Below, piece after piece: positions 13,451-20,307 of a stretch of 20,307 nt of DNA; the first letter of the stretch is position 1, and each line of letters opens with the position of its first letter. The translations under genes and the position numbers were made by a program. Source of the DNA: an uncultured Acetatifactor sp. Lineage in GTDB: Bacteria; Bacillota; Clostridia; Lachnospirales; Lachnospiraceae. The stretch spans positions 1 to 20,307 of the forward strand of contig CAJUJU010000065.1 of the NCBI GenBank assembly GCA_910586835.1, in the 5' to 3' direction. The notes beneath the pieces were generated by a model, which worked only from the letters and a program-made list of their open reading frames with translations, made no database searches and was not told where the DNA came from.

Positions 13451-15304
13451 ATGAAGCTTCGGAACAAATTATCTGCCGTCTTGCAGGCGATGCTGATTGC
13501 CTGTGCCTTACAGATGAGGTTCAGCCCGGTGCTGAACAGAGAAGACTACAAATCCGTGATACACTATCTTTATGCGCAGGTGACAGGTTTGCTGGGGGAA
13601 TACAGCTTCAGCGGTCTGTTAATTTTTGTGATGGCCCTGATATTTGTTCTCCGCATGAGACAGATGGACTGTCAGAAGCAGTATTCGGGCAGGCTGCTTC
13701 CGTTCTTTTTTTCTTTTTGTCTGCTGGTGGGACAAAGCTATGCCCTGGCGGGAAACTGGAGTCTTTGCTTTGGCGGAGGATTCCGTGTGATCGGTTTCCT
13801 GTTGGCTTTTGCCGGGTATGGGATTCTGTTCCGTTTTCTGATTGCCTTGTTTCTGGGCGTATATCAAAGAGCTGTCAATTCAGACTGGAGGCCGGAAAGA
13901 CTGGAAAGTTTTTTGGGCAAAAACTGTTTCCGAAACGTATTTCTGCTTTTGATGCTGCTCTGGATGCCTGTTCTGCTTCTGAGCTATCCGGGTAATCTGT
14001 GTTATGATTGTCTCGGGCAGATTGAACAGGGGCTGGGACTGGCACCCTATTCCGCCCATCACCCGCTGCTGCACACTCTGATTGTCAGCGCTTTCATCAA
14101 AGTGGGCAGGCTTGTGACCGGGGGAAACGATGCGGGTCTTTTTGTATATGTGCTGCTGCAGGCTTCTGCTTTGGCGGCTGCCCTGGCGGCCACGATGGCA
14201 AGACTTGCAAAAAGGCAGGTGTCCCTGGCGGTGAGGCTTGCTGTGGTATGTGTGTATGTGTTTGCACCCATGTACTCCAACATGGCGTCCACTGCAGTGA
14301 AGGATGTGCCTTTTCTTGCGGCGGTGATCTGGTACATGCTGTTGCTGGAGGAGCTGGTGACAGAGGGGATGGAAGACAGAAGGCCCCTGTTTTGGCTGAG
14401 GTTGATACTGGTTCAGGTGCTGGTGGGGCTTTTGCGGAACAACGGAATTTATATGGTGGTGCTGACAGGCATTGTTGTGGCGTGCAAGAGCATTTTTTCC
14501 AGGGGGAAAGCCGTGGAGAAGATCGGGGTGGGTAAGATCCGGATCGGGAAACGGCTGGCATTGCTGCTGTGTCTGGCTGTGCTTCCGTTTTTGACATACA
14601 GAGCCGGAAATGAACTGCTGGTTCGCGGACTGTCTGCGGAGAGGGGCAGTGTGGCGGAAATGCTTTCCATTCCCTTTCAGCAGACGGCCAGATACCTGCA
14701 GTTTTACCGACAGGAACTGTCGCAGGAGGAAAAGGCGGCCATAGAAGGTGTCCTGGCAAATGTGGATGTGGTGGCGGCAAGCTATGATCCCGATATTTCG
14801 GATCCGGTGAAGGCGCTGTATCAAAGGGACAGCGGCCCGGGCCGGCTGGCGCAGTATTTTAAAGTGTGGTTTACCTGTTTTCTGAAGCATCCGTCCGTTT
14901 ATGCAGAGGCGTTTCTGGCACATGTCTACGGCTGGTTTGACCCGGGGGTGACGAATGCCGTGCGCTATGAGGCGGCCAGCGATCTGTTCCGGCAGGGTGG
15001 GCTGTTTCCCGGTGCGGACAAGATTCTGATTTTCCTGTATCGTTTTGCGGAGTTTATTCCGCTGCTGGCGCTGCTGGAAAATGTAGGTATGTACACCTGG
15101 CTGTTGTTTATCCTTGCCGGAGTTGCCCTCAGGGGCAGAAAAAGGGCGGGGATCCTGCTTGTGCCGCTGTTCGTCAGCCTGTTGATCTGCATGGCATCGC
15201 CCTGCTTTTACCTGCATCCAAGATATGCATACCCCATTTTATTTACGCTCCCCTTTCTGTATGGGATCATCGGAGGGCATGAAACGAGGGAGGCAGGGCA
15301 GTGA
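13451..15304 (+). CDS. polytopic membrane protein, DUF6020/GT-C-like
   Basis: ATG 13451 has AAAGGA 7 nt upstream. The 617-residue protein has about 12 hydrophobic segments. Between about 178 and 209 it carries a conserved-looking loop, YPGNLCYD(186)...SAHHPLLHT with H203-H204. Asp in an early extracytoplasmic loop and a following His pair are typical of DUF6020 and other GT-C-like glycosyltransferases that use polyprenyl-linked sugars. A large soluble segment at about 395-500 precedes the last membrane segments. It overlaps the acyltransferase gene by 4 nt (GTGA), so the two are translationally coupled. They probably build or decorate a surface polysaccharide or lipid-linked glycan. Donor, acceptor and product cannot be read from sequence. 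Confidence 0.7.
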   Translation: MKLRNKLSAVLQAMLIACALQMRFSPVLNREDYKSVIHYLYAQVTGLLGEYSFSGLLIFVMALIFVLRMRQMDCQKQYSGRLLPFFFSFCLLVGQSYALAGNWSLCFGGGFRVIGFLLAFAGYGILFRFLIALFLGVYQRAVNSDWRPERLESFLGKNCFRNVFLLLMLLWMPVLLLSYPGNLCYDCLGQIEQGLGLAPYSAHHPLLHTLIVSAFIKVGRLVTGGNDAGLFVYVLLQASALAAALAATMARLAKRQVSLAVRLAVVCVYVFAPMYSNMASTAVKDVPFLAAVIWYMLLLEELVTEGMEDRRPLFWLRLILVQVLVGLLRNNGIYMVVLTGIVVACKSIFSRGKAVEKIGVGKIRIGKRLALLLCLAVLPFLTYRAGNELLVRGLSAERGSVAEMLSIPFQQTARYLQFYRQELSQEEKAAIEGVLANVDVVAASYDPDISDPVKALYQRDSGPGRLAQYFKVWFTCFLKHPSVYAEAFLAHVYGWFDPGVTNAVRYEAASDLFRQGGLFPGADKILIFLYRFAEFIPLLALLENVGMYTWLLFILAGVALRGRKRAGILLVPLFVSLLICMASPCFYLHPRYAYPILFTLPFLYGIIGGHETREAGQ

Positions 15305-16410
15305 AGGAAATGCAGATTAAGAAAAACTTTGACAAAAATGACACACTTGTGGTAAAGGGTATTGCCATTCTGCTGATGCTCTTCTACCATTTATTTGAAT
15401 CACGGGAGCTGCTGGAAACCTTGCAGGTGAACCATGCTCCGTTTTCCCAGGAGACGTTTCTGACACTCAGCGGTTACGGAAATATCTGCGTGGCGGTGTT
15501 TGTGTTTTTGAGTGCCTACGGTATCACCAGAGGGCTGATGCGGGAGCGGGAGCTGACGCCAGCCCGGATGATGGAGGGAGCGGCCAAGCGATGCGCCAGG
15601 CTGATGGGTAACTTTGCGGTAATGTATCTGAGTATCAATCTGCTGTGGTTCCGTTATTTCAACTATGCCGGACTCTATGGAAAGGGTTGGCAGGGGGGAA
15701 TGCTGGGCATTGTGGATATGCTTGGGCTGGCGCAGTTTTTCGGCACCCCCACCATGAATATGACCTGGTGGTATATGGCGGTGGCCATACTGATCATTTT
15801 CGGAACGCCTTTTCTTTACCTGCTGACGAAAAAGATCGGGAACTATGTGCTGATTCTGGCGGTGCTGTTACCTTTGGCGGTTTCGCTGGAAGAGGGAGTG
15901 GAGCGGTATCTGGTGACGGCGGCGCTGGGGGCGGCGGCAGCGCAGGAGAGCTGGTTTGAGCGGATTTTTTCCTGGAAGCGGAACAGACTGTGGAAGGGAC
16001 TTCTGGGTTTGGGTCTGATTGCGGTGAGTGTGCTGATCCGGCAGAATTATATGGTACACACCTACTTCCTGTGGATTGTAGACGCCCCTGTGGCGCTGCT
16101 TCTGTGCTGGTTTGGCGGGGAGATCGCGGGCCGGATTCCGGTGATCCGGCAGGTGCTTGCGTTCTTTGGCAGGCATTCCATGAATATTTTTCTGGTACAC
16201 ACCTTTTTCTATCTGGCCATCTACCGGGATTTTATTTATTCCTTCCGGCAGGCAGGACTGATCTTTTTTGCGCTTGCGGCGGTGACGCTGGTATACTCCG
16301 TGGTGCTGGAGCTTCTGAAAACCGGGGGCAGGGCGCTGGGAAGGAAAGCGCTGCATTTTCGTAAGGGAGAAGACCCGGACAGACAGATTCCGGGAAAAGG
16401 GAAAGAATAG
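15301..16410 (+). CDS. acyltransferase 3 (OafA/YrhL-type) membrane protein
   Basis: The start is GTG 15301, overlapping the preceding stop, with AGGGAGG 7 nt upstream; an ATG at 15310 lacks such a site. The protein has 369 residues and about 10 membrane segments. The N-terminal KGIAILLMLFYH (H30) and FVFLSAYGI segments match the catalytic His and the following GxFFxxSG-like motif of acyltransferase family 3. WWYMAVAIL and the late FGRHSMNIFLVHTF segment are also typical. The family transfers acetyl or other acyl groups from cytoplasmic donors to sugars at the outer face, for example O-acetylating polysaccharide. Coupling to the GT-C-like gene suggests that the glycan made by that protein is the acceptor. 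The last 25 residues are a charged cytoplasmic tail. Confidence 0.85.
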   Translation: MKEMQIKKNFDKNDTLVVKGIAILLMLFYHLFESRELLETLQVNHAPFSQETFLTLSGYGNICVAVFVFLSAYGITRGLMRERELTPARMMEGAAKRCARLMGNFAVMYLSINLLWFRYFNYAGLYGKGWQGGMLGIVDMLGLAQFFGTPTMNMTWWYMAVAILIIFGTPFLYLLTKKIGNYVLILAVLLPLAVSLEEGVERYLVTAALGAAAAQESWFERIFSWKRNRLWKGLLGLGLIAVSVLIRQNYMVHTYFLWIVDAPVALLLCWFGGEIAGRIPVIRQVLAFFGRHSMNIFLVHTFFYLAIYRDFIYSFRQAGLIFFALAAVTLVYSVVLELLKTGGRALGRKALHFRKGEDPDRQIPGKGKE

Positions 16411-16451
16411 GGTTTTTCATTTCTGTTTGACGTCAGGGACGGCATGAAGGA

Positions 16452-16592
16452 ATGATATGGAAGGCTGAAAAGAAAGAAACGGCAGGAAGATGTAGAAAGA
16501 CAGAAAAGACAGAAAAGACAGAAAAGACAGAAAAGACGGAAAAGACAGAAAAGACAGGGAGGATCTTATGGAACAGAATTATATTACTCTGA
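16452..16592 (+). CDS. possible 46-codon leader ORF with TEK repeats overlapping mgsA
   Basis: ATG 16452 opens a frame through the 9-nt repeat, encoding Thr-Glu-Lys six times. It ends at TGA 16590-16592, 25 nt inside mgsA. The repeat length is a multiple of three, so copy-number change would keep the frame. The AAGGA before the ATG is only about 1 nt away, so initiation would be poor. Treat as speculative. Confidence 0.2.
   Translation: MIWKAEKKETAGRCRKTEKTEKTEKTEKTEKTEKTGRILWNRIILL
16501..16554 (+). repeat. 9-nt tandem repeat, six copies, in the mgsA leader
   Basis: The unit CAGAAAAGA occurs six times without gaps; the fifth copy has CGG in place of CAG. It ends just before the ribosome site (GGGAGG) of mgsA. 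Such short arrays are prone to slippage, and this one sits where it could alter leader length and structure. Confidence 0.9.
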
Positions 16593-17041
16593 CGATTGGA
16601 AAGCAGAAAAACATTGCCCTGATTGCGCATGACGGCAAAAAAGCAGAGCTGATTCAGTGGTGCAGAGACAATGAAGAGATTCTGCGGGGACATTTTCTCT
16701 GCGGCACAGGAACCACGGCCCGAATGATAACGGAGGAGACGGGGCTGCCCGTAAAGGGCTATAACAGCGGCCCTCTGGGCGGAGACCAGCAGATCGGTGC
16801 AAAGATTGTGGAGGGAAAGATCGACTTCGTGGTGTTCTTTTCGGATCCTCTCACGGCTGCGCCCCATGATCCCGATGTGAAAGCGCTGCTGCGCATCGCG
16901 CAGGTGTACGATATACCGATTGCCAACAATAAGGCTACTGCGGATTTTTTAATTCATTCCACGTTGATGAATGAAAACTATGACCACAATGTGATCAATT
17001 TCAACAAGTCCATAGCGGAGAGGGCGCAGAGGCTGAAGTAG
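16568..17041 (+). CDS. mgsA: methylglyoxal synthase
   Basis: The 157-residue protein converts dihydroxyacetone phosphate to methylglyoxal and phosphate, a bypass of lower glycolysis used when phosphate is scarce or sugar phosphates build up. The sequence shows IALIAHDGKK (H21, K25), the phosphate-binding CGTGTT (45-50), GPLGGDQQIGA with catalytic D73, and FFSDPLTAAPHDPDVKAL (91-106) with H100 and D103. These correspond to E. coli D71, H98 and D101. The length is typical. GGGAGG lies 6 nt before the ATG. It follows a 9-nt repeat array and is followed directly by a large palindrome. It appears monocistronic, though no clear promoter was found; the upstream TTGACG at 16427 lacks a good -10. Confidence 0.96.
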   Translation: MEQNYITLTIGKQKNIALIAHDGKKAELIQWCRDNEEILRGHFLCGTGTTARMITEETGLPVKGYNSGPLGGDQQIGAKIVEGKIDFVVFFSDPLTAAPHDPDVKALLRIAQVYDIPIANNKATADFLIHSTLMNENYDHNVINFNKSIAERAQRLK

Positions 17042-17049
17042 AAAAACAG

Positions 17050-17257
17050 CAGGCAATTGCGAAACAGGTACTGTGGTAAATGCCATTGTGCAGTTTATAT
17101 ATTCTAACACAGACACGCTTTCGCTCCGAGATTACCGCAGCGGAACATAAGCTGCCAAAGCACGGCAGCTAAGTACCGGCGGTAATCAAGGGTCTGCTTA
17201 TAGAATATATAAAATGCACAATTTGCTTTGCAGAAACGGGTGTTTCGCAAATGCCTG
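17050..17257. mobile_element. 208-nt imperfect palindrome, MITE-like element
   Basis: The outer arms 17050-17066 and 17241-17257 match at 16 of 17 positions. The next arms, 17085-17106 and 17201-17222, match at 21 of 22, separated from the outer arms by equal 18-nt internal loops. Further in, CAGAC (17110-17114) pairs with GTCTG (17192-17196), GATTACCGC (17130-17138) with GCGGTAATC (17179-17187), and AGCTGCC (17150-17156) with GGCAGCT (17164-17170). Near-direct repeats TAGAAAAACAG (17039-17049) and TAGAAACAG (17260-17268) flank it, like an imperfect target duplication. It encodes nothing convincing. It could be a non-autonomous transposable element or a large structured RNA or terminator between mgsA and the GH3 gene. 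Confidence 0.65.
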
Positions 17258-17290
17258 AATAGAAACAGGAAGGAAAGGGTGGTTGACAAC

Positions 17291-20179
17291 ATGGGGAAAA
17301 AGAAGTATTCCACAGAACAGTATGCGGCGACAGCCAGAAAGGCGGTGGCTGAGGGCATTGTAATGTTGAGGAACGAGGGAGGGCTTCTTCCTCTTCCTGC
17401 GGGCAGCAGAATCGCTCTGTTCGGCAGAAGCCAGTTCTGCTACTATAAGAGCGGAACCGGTTCGGGAGGTCTGGTAAATACCGCTTATGTGACGGGAATC
17501 CGGGAGGCGCTGGAGCAGGATGGCCTCTTTGTGCTGAACCAGGAGCTGAGAAAGGTGTACGAGGAGTGGCTGGAAAGCCATCCCTTTGACACGGGAAAGG
17601 GATGGGCACAGGAGCCCTGGTTTCAGGAGGAGATGCCGGTCTCCGCACAGCTGGCCGAGAGCGCGCGCAGAGAATCCGACACGGCAGTGATTATCATCGG
17701 GCGGACTGCGGGAGAGGATAAGGATAACAAGGCGGAGGAAGGCAGCTATCTGCTGACGAAAACAGAGGAAGAGCTGCTGAAAACAGTGTGTGCTGTATTT
17801 GAGCGTACCGTGGTACTGCTGAATACGGGAAACATCATTGATATGAAGTGGGTGGAAAGGTATTGTCCCGGGGCGGTTCTGTATGTGTGGCAGGGAGGAC
17901 AGGAGGGCGGCAGCGGCGTGCTGGATGTGCTGACCGGTGATGTCTGTCCCTCGGGAAGGCTTGCGGATACCATTGCATATGATATTGCAGACTATCCCTC
18001 CACGAAATACTACGGCGATACCAAGAGAAATTTTTATGCGGAGGACATTTATGTAGGTTATCGCTATTTTTCCACCTTCGCGCCGGAGAAGGTACTGTAT
18101 CCGTTCGGATTCGGCCTGTCTTATACGGAATTTGAAGTGAGTGCAGAGGTTTTGGGAAGCCTTTCGTGTAAAGAGGCCGGAAAGGCAGAGGAAAACTCCG
18201 GTACAACAGTGCCGGAAGGAGTTACAGTCCGGGCCCGGGTGAAAAACGTGGGAGCCTGTGCCGGAAAAGAGGTAGTACAGGTATACTGTCAGGCGCCTCA
18301 GGGTGCGCTGGGGAAGGCTGCCAGGGTGCTCTGCGGCTTTGGCAAGACAAAGGAGCTTGCACCGGGTGAGACAGAGGAGCTGGAAATCAAGGTTCCCGTG
18401 TCCCGCGTTGCTTCCTATGATGACAGCGGCGTCACCGGACATAAGTCCTGCTATGTGCTGGAGGCGGGTGAATATCTGTTTTATGCAGGCGTTAACGTAA
18501 GAGATGCTGTGGAGGCGGGAGCCGTAACCTGCGAAGAGCTGGTGGTTACGGAACAGCTGGAGGAGGCCTATGCGCCGGTGACAGCTTTCGAGTGCATGAG
18601 ACCGGGAGCCAGAAGGGCGGACGGGGTATATGAGACTGCATGGCAGCAGGCGGTGCTTCGGACGAAGGATCCCATGCTGAGAAGAAGGGAGAGGCTGCCG
18701 GAGGAGTATGCCTGTACCGGGGACAAGGGCTATCGTCTCTGGGATGTGGAGTCGGGAAAGGTGTCCATGGGAGAGTTCCTGGCGCAGCTGACGGACGAGG
18801 AGCTCTGCTGTATGATCAGAGGCGAGGGCATGTGTTCGCCCAAGGTCACGCCCGGAACGGCGGGAGCCTTCGGCGGCGTCACGGAGGCGCTGCTGAATTA
18901 CGGCATTCCTGCCGGCTGCTGTGCGGATGGCCCCAGCGGTATCCGTATGGACTGCGGCACCATTGCCTTTGCCATGCCCAACGGAACCAGCCTGGCCTGC
19001 ACCTTCAATGAGGAGCTGGTGGGAGAGCTGTATGAGTGGGAGGGACTGGAGCTTCGGAAGAACCAGGTAGACACTCTGCTTGGGCCGGGCATGAATATCC
19101 ACAGGAATCCGCTGAACGGAAGAAACTTTGAGTATTTTTCCGAGGATCCGCTGCTCACGGGAAGAATGGCTGCGGTTCAGCTTCTGGGTATGCAGAAATA
19201 TGACGTGACAGGTACGATTAAGCATTTTGCCTGCAATAATCAGGAACACAGCAGGAACTTTGCGGAGGCTGTGGTTTCGGAGAGGGCGCTGCGGGAGATT
19301 TACCTGAAGGGCTACGAGATTGCTGTGAGAGAGGGTCAGGCACGTTCCATAATGTCTACCTATGGACCGGTGAACGGCCTGTGGACGGCGGGAAGCTACG
19401 ACCTTCTGACCACGATCCTCCGGGGCGAGTGGGGCTATCAGGGCATTGTCATGACCGACTGGTGGGCAAAGGCAAACGACGAGGGCGAGCCCGCCTCCAT
19501 CCAAAACACGGCGGCCATGGTGCGCAGCCAGAACGATATTTACATGGTGACCGGCGACTCTCTGAGCAATTCCAGCCAGGATAATTCCATGGAGGGACTG
19601 AGCAACGGAAAGCTCACCAGAGGCGAGCTTCAGAGGAGCGCCGCAAATATCTGCCGCTTCCTGCTGGCCTCCCCGGCCTATCTGAGAAAGATCGGAAGAG
19701 AGACCGAGCTTGACAAAGAGCTGCAGAGGTATTCCGAGGAGGAAAACCTGTCTACGGGCCGCATTCTGAAGGTGGAAGTGCAGGATGAGGCACAGGTGGA
19801 CTCCTCTCTGATTGATACGGCAAAGGGAAAGAATACCACCATTCAGGTGGCGGTGAAGGAGAGAGGATTCTTCCGGCTGGAGTTCACCTGCAGGGCGTCT
19901 GCCGGAGCGACGGATCTGGCGCAGCTTCCCGTTTCCGTGTTCCAGGATAAGCAGCTGGTGGAGACTGTGACGCTGGCAGGCTCCGAGAAGGAGTGGCAGA
20001 CGAAGACGGTGCGCTTTCCTGTCCCGCTGTTCCACTATACCTTCTTCATCAGGCTGTTCTTCGGAATGAGCGGAATGGAGATTAAGGACGTGAAGGTGGT
20101 CATGGAAGAGTCGCTGGAGGAGCAGATCCGGCAGAGAATGAAGGAACACAGAGAAAATCAGGATGCTTCTGATTCATAA
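17291..20179 (+). CDS. GH3 beta-glycosidase with permuted domain order
   Basis: ATG 17291 is used (962 residues; AAAGGGTGG upstream). A GTG at 17279 with AGGAAGG 5 nt upstream would add four residues. The protein opens with the GH3 alpha/beta sandwich domain (EGIVMLRNEGGLLPL...RIALFGR, to about 250), then a fibronectin III-like domain (about 260-420). The catalytic TIM barrel comes last (about 500-780): DGPSGIR, K644-H645 in TIKHFACNNQE, and nucleophile D723 in GIVMTDWW. Normal GH3 enzymes have the barrel first. This permuted order is known in some rumen and gut Firmicutes beta-glucosidases. The final 150 residues form a beta-rich domain that I cannot name. No signal peptide is present, so it is probably cytoplasmic and acts on imported oligosaccharides. 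Sugar specificity is not readable. Confidence 0.88.
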   Translation: MGKKKYSTEQYAATARKAVAEGIVMLRNEGGLLPLPAGSRIALFGRSQFCYYKSGTGSGGLVNTAYVTGIREALEQDGLFVLNQELRKVYEEWLESHPFDTGKGWAQEPWFQEEMPVSAQLAESARRESDTAVIIIGRTAGEDKDNKAEEGSYLLTKTEEELLKTVCAVFERTVVLLNTGNIIDMKWVERYCPGAVLYVWQGGQEGGSGVLDVLTGDVCPSGRLADTIAYDIADYPSTKYYGDTKRNFYAEDIYVGYRYFSTFAPEKVLYPFGFGLSYTEFEVSAEVLGSLSCKEAGKAEENSGTTVPEGVTVRARVKNVGACAGKEVVQVYCQAPQGALGKAARVLCGFGKTKELAPGETEELEIKVPVSRVASYDDSGVTGHKSCYVLEAGEYLFYAGVNVRDAVEAGAVTCEELVVTEQLEEAYAPVTAFECMRPGARRADGVYETAWQQAVLRTKDPMLRRRERLPEEYACTGDKGYRLWDVESGKVSMGEFLAQLTDEELCCMIRGEGMCSPKVTPGTAGAFGGVTEALLNYGIPAGCCADGPSGIRMDCGTIAFAMPNGTSLACTFNEELVGELYEWEGLELRKNQVDTLLGPGMNIHRNPLNGRNFEYFSEDPLLTGRMAAVQLLGMQKYDVTGTIKHFACNNQEHSRNFAEAVVSERALREIYLKGYEIAVREGQARSIMSTYGPVNGLWTAGSYDLLTTILRGEWGYQGIVMTDWWAKANDEGEPASIQNTAAMVRSQNDIYMVTGDSLSNSSQDNSMEGLSNGKLTRGELQRSAANICRFLLASPAYLRKIGRETELDKELQRYSEEENLSTGRILKVEVQDEAQVDSSLIDTAKGKNTTIQVAVKERGFFRLEFTCRASAGATDLAQLPVSVFQDKQLVETVTLAGSEKEWQTKTVRFPVPLFHYTFFIRLFFGMSGMEIKDVKVVMEESLEEQIRQRMKEHRENQDASDS

Positions 20180-20183
20180 AAAA

Positions 20184-20226
20184 CTGCCGCACCGGAAAGG
20201 TAAACCGGTGCGGCAGATTCTTTTTT
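20184..20226. terminator. bidirectional rho-independent terminator
   Basis: CTGCCGCACCGG (20184-20195) and CCGGTGCGGCAG (20205-20216) form a perfect 12-bp stem with a 9-nt loop. T-rich DNA (20218-20226) follows on the plus strand, and an A-run at 20178-20183 supplies the T-tract for the minus strand. It serves both the GH3 gene and the convergent gene at the window edge. Confidence 0.95.
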
Positions 20227-20234
20227 GGGTCAGA

Positions 20235-20307
20235 TCAGGCTTTTTTCTTTCTGCCACCTACCATAAAGAAACTGATGAGCAGGGAGACGATATAAAGAGT
20301 GACGGTG
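20235..20307 (-). CDS. C-terminal end of a membrane protein (partial)
   Basis: The minus strand entering from the right edge reads TVTLYIVSLLISFFMVGGRKKKA, then TGA (20235-20237). This is a hydrophobic segment followed by a positively charged tail, typical of the cytoplasmic end of a last membrane helix. The convergent terminator just beyond supports a real gene. The family cannot be identified from 23 residues. Confidence 0.6.
   Translation of the reverse strand, partial: TVTLYIVSLLISFFMVGGRKKKA

Noticed and set aside
13402..13995. 197-codon plus-strand frame overlapping the DUF6020-like gene
   Set aside because: It is an out-of-frame shadow of a long polytopic membrane protein. Its product is Cys/Gly/Ser-rich without a domain.
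13880..15217. 445-codon minus-strand frame opposite the DUF6020-like gene
   Set aside because: The product is Gln/His/Pro-rich and low in hydrophobic core residues. It is antisense to a well-supported membrane protein and lacks a ribosome site.
16427..16458. Promoter before mgsA (TTGACG and GATATG)
   Set aside because: The only -10-like sequence is at the wrong distance, so it was not listed as a feature.
16433..16867. Minus-strand frame with Phe-Ser-Val repeats
   Set aside because: The repeats are simply the reverse reading of the 9-nt array, and the rest is antisense to mgsA.
17198..20149. 983-codon open frame on the minus strand opposite the GH3 gene
   Set aside because: It mirrors a clear GH3 enzyme on the plus strand. 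Its product is rich in His, Leu, Arg and Ser, with no recognisable domain, as expected for an antisense shadow in GC-rich coding DNA. It also runs into the palindrome.

Overview
The window looks like a chromosome segment from a gut-associated Lachnospiraceae-type Firmicute (Clostridium cluster XIVa). The reasons are AGGAGG-type ribosome sites before most genes, frequent TTG and GTG starts, sigma-A promoters with 17-nt spacers, a bile salt hydrolase, a domain-permuted GH3 glycosidase, a YtrA-type GntR/ABC operon and a moderately GC-rich coding body interrupted by AT-rich islands. This placement is inferred; no rRNA or marker phylogeny is available. No tRNA, rRNA, CRISPR array or intact transposase was seen.

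Layout. 1-730: an AT-rich pentapeptide-like gene bracketed by hairpins, probably acquired. 851-4653: a short leader ORF, then a SbcD/YhaO-like metallophosphoesterase and a membrane-inserted SbcC/YhaN-like ATPase. 4654-5205: an AT-rich stretch with a terminator-like inverted repeat, an unrecognised 83-codon ORF on the minus strand, and a promoter. 5206-6276: a response-regulator receiver fused to a RelA/SpoT-type (p)ppGpp synthetase. 6377-7351: bile salt hydrolase, convergent with a bacteriohemerythrin carrying an extra C-terminal domain (7352-8245, minus). 8468-9832: a membrane-anchored NagZ-type GH3 enzyme. 9862-10053: 2.7 tandem copies of a 71-bp repeat, leading into a DUF3592 membrane protein (10086-10520) with its own terminator. 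10577-13346: an autoregulated GntR-ABC-permease-permease operon ending in a strong hairpin. 13451-16410: two overlapping polytopic membrane genes (DUF6020/GT-C-like and acyltransferase 3), probably for surface glycan work. 16501-17041: a 9-nt repeat array, then methylglyoxal synthase. 17050-17257: a 208-nt imperfect palindrome resembling a MITE. 17291-20179: permuted GH3 beta-glycosidase, a bidirectional terminator, and the tail of a minus-strand membrane protein.

The window is a string of small transcription units rather than one pathway. A shared theme is sensing and surviving the gut environment: DNA-end processing, alarmone signalling, oxygen or iron sensing, bile acid deconjugation, envelope modification and glycan scavenging. 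The most novel-looking items are the receiver-alarmone synthetase fusion, the 71-bp repeat with embedded micro-ORFs translationally coupled to the DUF3592 gene, and the large palindrome downstream of mgsA.
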